The notes below the pieces were generated by a model. The model was not told where the DNA came from. It made no database searches and saw only the letters and a program-made list of their open reading frames with translations. A stretch of DNA of 15,860 bases, from positions 220,057 to 235,916 of the forward strand of contig NW_003134839.1 in the NCBI RefSeq assembly GCF_000003605.2, read 5' to 3'. Below, in pieces: positions 1 to 8,200 of the stretch; positions within the stretch are counted from its first letter, which is position 1, and each line of letters begins with the position of its first letter. Both the position numbers and the translations under genes were made by a program. Origin of the DNA: Saccoglossus kowalevskii (Eukaryota > Hemichordata > Enteropneusta > Harrimaniidae).

Positions 1-226
1 CATGTTGAGTGTTGTCGATTGTAGTTATATTTGTTGTGTATGGATACACTTCGTGGTTTGTTTGCGAATAGAATATGTTTTGTTTGATTGACTAATACGT
101 ATTATTATACATGTATCTGCGATATCGGCGCATTTCTATTTGATATGCATGTGAATATATCAATTGTTCATTGTGAAAATGTCCGTCACGTGACAACGAT
201 TTAGATATATCTAAAAGCATTTTCAG

Positions 227-316
227 GACTTCAAAGATGCCGATGGAAATGGCATGGCACTATTTTTACGCGCATTCTGGGTACATGACACAGGTTTCAC
301 GATTACAATTAGCGAT
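227..316 (+). other. EF-hand-like short open stretch (weak)
   Basis: After a possible acceptor (ttttcag ending at 226) a short frame reads DFKDADGNGMALFL and runs to a TAG at 317. The D-x-D-G-N-G core is that of a calcium-binding EF-hand loop, but loop position 8 is Ala rather than a large hydrophobic residue, position 12 is Arg rather than Glu, and no flanking helices or second hand are seen. It may be a decayed exon fragment or chance. Confidence 0.15.
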
Positions 317-319
317 TAG

Positions 320-664
320 CACACAATTTGTACATCGTTCATTCACCGTTGGATGCTCCTGATGAAAATGTAGCTAAAAAGTTTATTGTTCACCGCCTAT
401 CAGCGCCACCAGTCCAAAACTAAGAGAAACGAAAGGAACATAAAACAGTTGGTGGCATACTCAGAATGACGTAAATCGAGCAAGTTTTCGAGACAAAGAA
501 ACAACAATGTACAAGCCAATTGCCACTAAAGTTTACTTTCTTCAAAAATTCTTTAGACCACCGCCATTGCGACAAAATATACCCGTAAAGTATCAAAAGG
601 AGGGAAATACTTGCACTTTAAACAATGCGATTTGAAACGCATGCAAACAGTTACAGCCACAAAG
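320..664. other. Non-coding stretch, nothing recognised
   Basis: AT-rich sequence with stops in all frames and no RNA gene or repeat that I can support. Confidence 0.4.
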
Positions 665-718
665 AAGTTAACTTCTAGTTTGAAAGTGGTAAAGCTGACT
701 TCTTGTTTGAAAGTGGTA
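665..718 (+). repeat. Two-copy 27-bp tandem repeat
   Basis: Units 665-691 and 692-718 differ at only three positions; both end in tttgaaagtggta. It is a minisatellite-like duplication with no visible coding role. Confidence 0.75.
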
Positions 719-877
719 ACTTTTGAACCTGAAAATCCAAACTAGTGTTAAATGTCATTAGCTGAGGAAAACAAGAATACCACCAGTTGTGATGGGCCGA
801 GTTGTTGTTCAGTCAGAGATGATCGGACACCAAGACATTCCGCTCATTCAGTACGCTTTCAATGCCCAATAAGGCTA

Positions 878-1066
878 TCATGTGCAAAACATTGATCCCC
901 TGATACGCTGTATATATGGAAACAACCAAACCCCTGACACAGATGCACCGTATGTGTTGCCAACTCGTCTTTCGATAAACATCTCAATGTGATGAAAGAA
1001 ACACTGTACCTCGGTATCAAGACACCACAAGCTTCTGGCATAACAATCAGTATTTGAGGAATAACC
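878..1066 (-). other. Unrecognised coding-like open stretch
   Basis: A minus-strand frame of about 62 codons stays open from just after a TGA to a TGA at 880-878. It contains EMFIERRVGNTYGASVSG followed by VWLFPYIQRIRG. A second minus frame is open over the same bases, and local GC is higher than around it. I do not recognise the family. A decayed DNA-transposon gene is possible, since an ERRVG..Y stretch resembles part of some Tc1/mariner-type transposases, but no DDE motif, terminal repeat or intact gene is visible. Confidence 0.2.
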
Positions 1067-1514
1067 TCAGAATTATTATGAAAAATATGGCAAATAATAT
1101 CAATATGAAAAAAAATCTCAGGAAGAACTCAACAACAGTAACATACTTTCAAACACATTGTCCGACGTCTGCATAATTCCCAAAGCTACTCAGCGTAGTA
1201 AAGCGACCACGCTGCTTATTGTAAACCACGTTCTGTTCCATATAATTACCAATATTGAATAGCGGTGCACTTTATGTTAATATTATATCAACTTCAGATG
1301 AAGCATAATATATTGAGACAGACCATTTGTCATCTACGATACTGACGATATAACGAAGTTAGATGATTGTGATTTTTTTAAATAATGTTATTCAGCTTCA
1401 GTTCACAGCATACACTTTTCATGCTGATTTACTAAAATTTGTACATGTTATTGTTAGAACAATAGGTTCAAATGCTAAGAAATCATGTTTAATATTTGGT
1501 CGTGATTGCGTAGT
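1067..1514. other. Non-coding stretch, nothing recognised
   Basis: AT-rich sequence with short frames only and no motif that I can assign. Confidence 0.4.
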
Positions 1515-2320
1515 AATTTAACAGTACGAGTTTACCTTCAGCTATATTCGAAGAAGCTTTCACTGCTACTATTGCGCAATGCTTGAAAAAAAATACCAAT
1601 GCATTTAGACACATTGTAGTGCCATCTTGGATAAGTAATTGTTTCTGAATTTATTGTTGATGCAGATGTTATGCTTCTACTGACCAGGATGTACAGTAGA
1701 CCAGTATAAATGTCCGAGTGGATTTGTATAGATTTAAATCGTATGTGCGATGGCACAGTGGATTGTTATTCCCCTCATGATGAGTATTGTATTGGTAAGT
1801 ACTTAAAGTGACATCAAAATATCAACTACTATCTGATGATCAATCTCAGCTTTGACGTTTATTGTGATCTATTGAAAGTACGCCTCAAAGACCCGTTGGA
1901 TTCTATTATTCAAAAAAAAACATCTGTAGGAGATCTTCTTTCATCAACTGTTCTTCCACCAGTCGTTTTGGTGTGCCTATTTGCAGCAATGTTGGTACAC
2001 CAGTTACTTTGAATTGAAGATGTTGGTTGATTTGTACTCATTCAAGCTGTAAATAAAGATAACTCCCATCGCAACCATCAAACTGATGCAACATTAACTA
2101 TTAGATTGTCAAATCAGTCTTTTAATTTGATGAATACTGCCATGGGAATTATTCGATATGTGAAACTGTCCTAAACGTCACTGGTCGCTTGCCTACTGAA
2201 AGTGTGAATTTGCATTAGAACCAACACAACAAACCCATTGTTTTAGAGTCGGGAGTCGAGTAAATTCAATGAGGGCGACATACAAACATAAAAAACACTC
2301 TGACAAAATCATGAATGCAA
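1515..2320 (+). repeat. Segmental duplication copy A (upstream)
   Basis: This segment aligns along its length with about 6815-8070 once the 316-bp insertion in that copy is set aside. Shared landmarks are agctatatt...agaagctt (1540/7157), tgaccaggatgtac (1681/7541), the LDLa exon itself, ttgacgtt (1852/7715), tcaaatcagtc (2108/7855), cgagtaaattc next to 2258 against tgagtaaattc next to 8004, and a final acaaaa..cat..aat (about 2302/8048). Identity is about four fifths in the exon and lower in the introns. The edges are approximate. Confidence 0.85.
1688..1794 (+). pseudogene. Frameshifted LDLa exon copy
   Basis: This is a degraded duplicate of exon 4 (7548-7658), still flanked by an acceptor (ctgaccag) and a donor (gtaagt). 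It opens as [11 protein letters not shown], but relative to exon 4 one base is missing near 1722-1723, so the frame runs into TAG at 1729-1731. One frame over, the LDLa pattern resumes as CIDLNRMCDGTVDCYS..HDEYC. There is also a clean 3-base deletion (the GCG before the last Tyr-Cys). At 107 nt against 111 nt it no longer joins phase 1 to phase 1. It lies 3.3 kb upstream of the gene start with no partner exon nearby. I infer a dead exon copy; a sequencing error at the single base is the alternative. Confidence 0.8.
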
Positions 2321-5014
2321 AAGTTGTACATATTATTTTAATAACAGAAGTAAAATTACTATGTAATACTAATTATCCATATTGAAAACATATGTACTTT
2401 TTAAAGTTGATCAATGGTATACATGCACGACGTGTAATTAATGTTATATTTCAAAACATAATGTTGTAGAGTTAACGTAATGTGTTTAATGGAAATGTTA
2501 AACTTGCCCTTGAAATGATCTAATAGATTTACTAATTACTTGTTATTATGGAAATTATAATCACATCAAATTGAAATTAGTAAGATTTATTGACTGCTAA
2601 TAACATAACACACATAACATTCAATATTTTATTCCATACTTGTTGATCATTTATAATCAATATAATCGTTCATATTTAGGTCATTTAGCCATGCATATAT
2701 TATTTTTGGTTTTGTTTAAAAATGAACTTTTGTATCCCTTATTTTTATTTTTGTAAATATGATACATTTATATAACATTGAGGGCAGTATAACGACTCAT
2801 CGACAAAGCCTTGGTGACTGAGTCATGTGATTGGACCAAGAATGTCTATCGCTGAAAGATTGAGCTCATAGTTACTGAAAAGCAATCATATCGAAACTGG
2901 TTCAGCACATGTTTGAGTAGATACGCGTAGTCTACAAAACCCTTTGTAGATCACTTGGTAACTATTAAAAAAAACACCAGTATGGCTTTACACTCCATCA
3001 TATTAATTGATGCATTCAGTTTCACAGGGGTTTGTATAACCAATATATATATATTAAATTACTACATGTTCGAACACTTTAAGAAATTCTGTAATTGCCC
3101 ACACGTTCTGTGTTCACGGCTACGCCCTCGACCTAATTCAGTTGATGAGAATAAGACACGGTAAAATTAAAATAAGTTCTGTTAGTTAAGTAGTAAACAA
3201 AACTGAAATGTCTCAACCATTTTAAAACACAACATGAAACAACTTAAACAATGTATATTGTAGTTGTTAGGGTAGCAATCAGTCAATGTATGTCAGAGAC
3301 GTGGACTTAGAACAACATTTAGATTCTATGCGTTTTAGGTATTGATTTGTGCCCCTGCATGCAAACAATTGAGTTTTGGTATTGTTCATTTTTCATAGTT
3401 AAATGGTTCTACTTCGCGCCTGACCATATTGTTTCTGGATTTCAATATAGAATTAATTTCTGATCATTGTTTATTTTGTATGGCCAAATAATGATGAACA
3501 ATAATAACAGTATTTCATGACATTCATTGCAAAATTGATGGTTTATTAAATATTGTTTATAGGCAACTGTGTCTGTTTATTATGCATACAGTGCACCAAG
3601 GAGCCAATTGCACTGAGCTTGGGTGAGTTTCAGTGTAAATGGAGATAATAATGTTTTGAAACCTAATAGGCATTTAGCAATATAGCGATATATATAAGTT
3701 TGAACGTTGAGGCATTACAAAGATATAGCTCCAAACATTATTTATTTAAACAAAGTTGCTGCCAGTCGGGCATTATGTAAACTGTTCTAAGAAACAATAT
3801 GGCGTGCATGTAGGTCACATTATATCCTATCGATGCACTCGTTCTCTCTGTAACGTTCAATTGCATTAGAAACACCGGTCGAAATTGCGATCTTTCAGGA
3901 AAAAAATATGAATTACTTTGTTATATTTGACCACCATCAAATGAGCTTTGCACATTATTAAACGTGGAAATGCCGCACGTGTGATCTCACGCATAACGCG
4001 GGATCCCGCGGTGAAAAGAACTGGTTCATTTGTAGCCTCATAATCCTTCTGAGAGTGTGTATTCGATACACTATAATAAAAAAAGCCATATGGCATGAAC
4101 GAGAAAAGAATCGTTGAATAATTTGTTTAGCTGAAATTAAATATACTATGTGATATACTCAAAAGTGGAATTTGTAATATTGAGTATGGAATATTTCTCT
4201 TGTTCACCACTAAAAATACATATAGATAGAAATAAGGTGCACATCCTGGTTCCATTTTGGATGCACCACCGTTAACTGTGCATGCAACAAAAATATGAAA
4301 TTGCATTGTCTCAATAAATTATTATTAGTAGTAGAAATATTGTATAATAATATCTGAAAAATCATGGTTATATTAAGAACTGTAAATCATAATCTTCAAT
4401 GTCTTCTATTATATATTTCATCATAGATAACACCATCTTTAATTGTAATTCAATACGACGATTTTCAATCATCAATCCCTCTGTAGATATACCGCCACTG
4501 TAGATATGGATACTTAAAACACATTAGTATAAATGTATTATGCTCTACTCAAGTATGATAGATATATATAACCAACATCCGTTAATAATAAACAGTGTGC
4601 CTCTTCTATATCATGCCAGACAATAAACTTCACATAACTAAAATATATTTGGCAACCCTAAAATCAGGCAGGTAGAAACACATCTTTCTATCTTTCAATA
4701 CTATCGCTGATGCACTCGACGATTATCAATGTGTTAGTTAATATGATCGATTCGCGACTGGCTAAGTGTGGAATGTCATTTTGCAAATATTTATACCATG
4801 TAAATTTCTCAAGACACATCATCATCTAATATTTAAAACATTCATAAAAGCACAAATTAAATTATGATAATGGATAATAAATTAGGAACCTGACACAACT
4901 GTACGCAATTATAAATATCCAATCATTAGATAAATACATCCATTCAAACAGATGCCAAACCGCCCTCTATATTATCATAACCTTTATGACAAAGTATAAC
5001 ACGATTATATTACA
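2321..5014. other. Long non-coding stretch upstream of the LDLa gene
   Basis: About 2.7 kb of AT-rich sequence with no long frame, LDLa pattern, RNA gene or complete transposable element that I can support. Short frames at 2955-3164 (+) and 3866-4096 (-) have no motif and no coding-like composition. An imperfect hairpin (ggtgcacatcc/ggatgcacc) lies at about 4236-4267. The promoter of the gene starting at 5065 should be in the last few hundred bases, but no clear TATA box or initiator stands out. Confidence 0.5.
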
Positions 5015-5068
5015 ATGACGGAATACTCGATAACAGAAACCTGTTTTATCACAGACGATCCACAATGA
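5015..5068 (+). promoter_or_regulatory. Possible upstream ORF overlapping the main start
   Basis: An ATG at 5015 opens a 17-codon frame whose TGA (5066-5068) overlaps the main ATG (5065-5067) as ATGA. Both starts lie in the same 11-mer, acaatgacgga. If the mRNA begins upstream of 5015, ribosomes finishing this frame would stop on top of the main start, an arrangement that can lower or condition translation. The transcription start is unknown, so function is inference. Confidence 0.35.
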
Positions 5069-5203
5069 CGGACCAAACCATATACACGAATAAGTTTTTC
5101 CAAGCAAGGTCAAAGCGTATACTGAAGAGGTTTTCTTTTTTATTCATTCTTTCAATTGGGATTGGAGTTGGATTATATTTTATTTATATCAACATGACAA
5201 GAG
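5065..5203 (+). CDS. Exon 1: cytoplasmic tail and signal anchor
   Basis: The ATG at 5065 has A at -3, and the same frame has an upstream stop (TGA at 4987), so this is the first Met available. Residues 1-23 are hydrophilic and basic ([10 protein letters not shown] just before the membrane); residues 24-42, [19 protein letters not shown], form one hydrophobic helix. Positive charge before the helix predicts cytoplasmic N terminus and extracellular C terminus (type II). An N-M-T sequon at 43-45 lies too close to the membrane to be used with confidence. The donor is GAG|GTACGG, leaving phase 1. The frame stays open past it to 5334, but that part (hydrophobic, no domain) looks like intron. Confidence 0.65.
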
Positions 5204-8200
5204 GTACGGTATTTGTGATGTCATTAACTCCACACATTATTTTGCTTTTTAAAAACTGGATAGTATTCAATGCAAACAGTGTGTTCATTATTCTGAGATG
5301 TGAATCTACAAACATGCAATATGTCAACGTTTAAGCTCAAAACGGATAAATATTAAAACTACGATTAAATACAAGACATCAATTCTAGCTAACATTTTTG
5401 AATAATAGTTTTGATCACATGTCGAACTTAAATACCTTAAATTAGTTAGACCTTAAATACTCAAAAGTACGAAGTACTGTAACACACGTAGTCGGATATA
5501 AAATAACCCAAACACATTTACATTCCACGTCTAGCAAAAAGTTGACTGGACCAAATACTTAATTATTCTTTGTTCAATAAAATGTTGTTTTTAAGTGGTG
5601 ATGATGTTTTTGTTCACGTAAACACAATTGACTCTCCGTCTAAATATAGGTGGAAGGGTTCGTCATATGCGAACACCATTTCCTGTTTCTAAGAAACAAC
5701 ACACCCATATCGAATTAAGTACGCCGTATGAACACCAGACTCATAAAACGTATGTGGAAAAAACGATGAACCCAACGGAATGGGCAACTACTGAGTCAAA
5801 TACCATAGTTCCCGATACTGATACAGTCAATCCCCAATCTACCAGCACCATACCAGGCACTACATATATATACAATAAGACTCATCCATTGCGGTACACG
5901 CATGTGGAAACTGTGAAGACTGAATCGTCTACAAACTTTGCTGACACCACCTCGTCAATATCCTCTACTATGACTAAGGATGCACCCTCAATTCCCACAG
6001 TCGGTAAGTCTCATGCACTTCTATAATAATTCGATCTTCCATTCATTTTCAACTCCTCACACTGACATCAAGAAGCATCGACATTTATTATTATCTCAGA
6101 TTGATCGTAAATGACTAGTCGATTACATCAATATTTTATCCACATCATACCAAAAAATGCATATTTTGTATACATAATCTGTCCTTTTTTATTCAATACT
6201 ATGTTAATTACTACAACTAGAATGTGATCTCAGTGAGTTCCCATGTGACGATGGAGGCTGCATACCGTTTCGGTTTTATTGTGACGATCTGGCAGATTGT
6301 CGGGATTACTCTGACGAAATTAACTGCGAGAGTAAGTGACAATTGTAGCACTAATAATTCTCAACAATTGTTGAATGCGATACCACGCTGTGATGTATTA
6401 ACTTAACACTTATTCACAACTTCTAAAATGGTTATATATTCTGGCTACACAAAACCACTATGAATTACAGTTAGATTTGCATATATCTTGCAAAATAAAA
6501 CAGATGTAATTGAAGTTCAAACAGTTAAACAACACAAAAATGGATAACATTTTGCATTCTTGAGTGTTTCAAACAGTTTTCTATCACATGTGAAAGTGCA
6601 CAGATGTGATTGGAACTACAACCACTGATCACCAAATGTGGAGTATCAAAATCCGTACCGCGAGGTACTTAATTCATCACGTGTATCGATTTCTAGTTGT
6701 ACTTAGGTTGATAAGACCACATACAAAAAAGCACGTACAATTATTTCTTGCGCAGCCTGGTGCTTGACATAAACTTAAATTAAAAATTAATGAAAAACAT
6801 GAAAGTGTTTCCAAGATGTACAGTGTACATGTTGAACTACAGCTATATTTCAAAACTCATAGTTGCTGTCGACATAGGAAGTAAAGTAAGCAAATAACAC
6901 CGAATAAACGGCAAGGTAAATACACACTGTGTGGCGCGGATCGCGTGGACGGGTTTCATGTTCTCTGCATGTAATAAGCTCGGTTATTAAGCATCCTTTT
7001 ATGGGGATGCCCGGTGGCCGAGGGGAATACGTGTAGTGGCGTGATGCTAGGCGATTAGGTGCCGTACGCGAGCGCCTGTTCGAGTCACGCACGCAGTACG
7101 TGTTTACTATAATTAGACATAGTCTTTACCTTGCCGTTTATTCGGTGTTATTTGCTAGCTATATTTCAAGAAGCTTTAACTGCTACTATTGCAGCATGTA
7201 TAAAAGACCAAATTACACTTGGAAATTAAAATTACAAATTGGAAAATAATGCACTATACTATTCGTATTATTACAATAATGCAGTTGTAACACTTGTTAT
7301 GACAAGTATTTTCAAATAGTGCAAGTTCAAATCAACTTTTTTACAAATTTGTATAGTATATTAGATGTTTATATATATATATTTATATATGCATTCTGAG
7401 AAGACTTTCCCGAACTGACTACTATTACATTTCATACGATATTGATATGACCCTCGACGTGAGTATTGCTGTGAAACTATTACGAGTATGATTTAATTTT
7501 TGACGCACATTTAGTTTTCACGCAGATATTATGATTGTATTGACCAGGATGTACGGTGGACCAGTATAAATGTCTGAGTGGAGCTTGTATAGATTTAAAC
7601 TACATGTGTGATGGCATAGCAGACTGTTATCCACCTAGTGACGAGGCGTATTGTGTAGGTTAGTATTGACATTAAAATCACAAAATCAACACGATCTAAT
7701 AATTAATTTCAGATTTGACGTTCAGTGTGAAATAGCTTTGTGATTAAATGTGTATTTGAACAAACTAATAATAAACAAATAACTCGCATAACAATAGTGT
7801 TGCGATTGTACGCTGAAGTAATTGGTAATCTGCTTATAATAATAGAAAAAATGTCAAATCAGTCACTTAATACTGAAATGGGACACGCGCGTTATCTGAC
7901 ACTGTCCCGTATGTCAATAGTCGTTTGCTGCATGAAAGTATGAATTTGTATTAGAAACGCCACGAGATTGATTTACAGATATAAAGCCATTCTTTAGATC
8001 ACTTGAGTAAATTCCATGAGCCCCCCAAAAAACATAATAAAATTCCGACAAAAACATAAATATAAATGATGTATGCTTTGTTATTGAATGTTATATTGTG
8101 CCGTTACACAATACTTCTATTAGGGTAAACATCTATCTGTATGATTCTAAATAATTTGGTTGAATAAGCCGAGCCTATTAACGTACACATGTTCCAACTA

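Larger units (their letters stand above)
6854..7156 (+). mobile_element. tRNA-derived inverted-repeat element (SINE-like) in intron 3
   Basis: A 303-bp insertion bounded by a perfect 13-bp direct repeat, agctatatttcaa, at 6841-6853 and 7157-7169, taken as the target-site duplication. Copy A of the surrounding duplication has one related site (about 1540) and no insert. Inside lie a perfect 32-bp inverted repeat (6889-6920 and 7125-7156), a central hairpin gcatcc/ggatgc (6991-6996 and 7005-7010) and a tRNA-like module on the right half. The right arm ends exactly at the target-site duplication; the left arm is set in by 35 bp. The long duplication and tRNA-like head favour a retroposed SINE; the inverted arms suggest two copies joined in opposite orientation or a fold-back element. 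Confidence 0.75.
6815..8070 (+). repeat. Segmental duplication copy B (contains exon 4)
   Basis: Counterpart of about 1515-2320. It differs by the 303-bp element plus target-site duplication at 6841-7169 and by small indels, and it keeps exon 4 intact. Only one exon with its flanking intron was copied: neither exon 3 nor exon 5 has a match near copy A. The edges are approximate. Confidence 0.85.

Noticed and set aside
3850-3885. A possible third copy of the duplicated intron (tgcattagaaac)
   Set aside because: The match to about 2210 and 7950 covers only about 20 bases with no extension on either side.
5204-5334. Continuation of the exon 1 frame past the donor to a stop
   Set aside because: The GTACGG donor in phase 1 joins cleanly to exon 2; the extension is hydrophobic with no domain. 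A short unspliced form cannot be fully excluded.
6850-7092. 80-codon minus-strand open frame
   Set aside because: It lies wholly across the inverted-repeat tRNA-derived element and has no domain; its openness comes from the element's GC-rich sequence.
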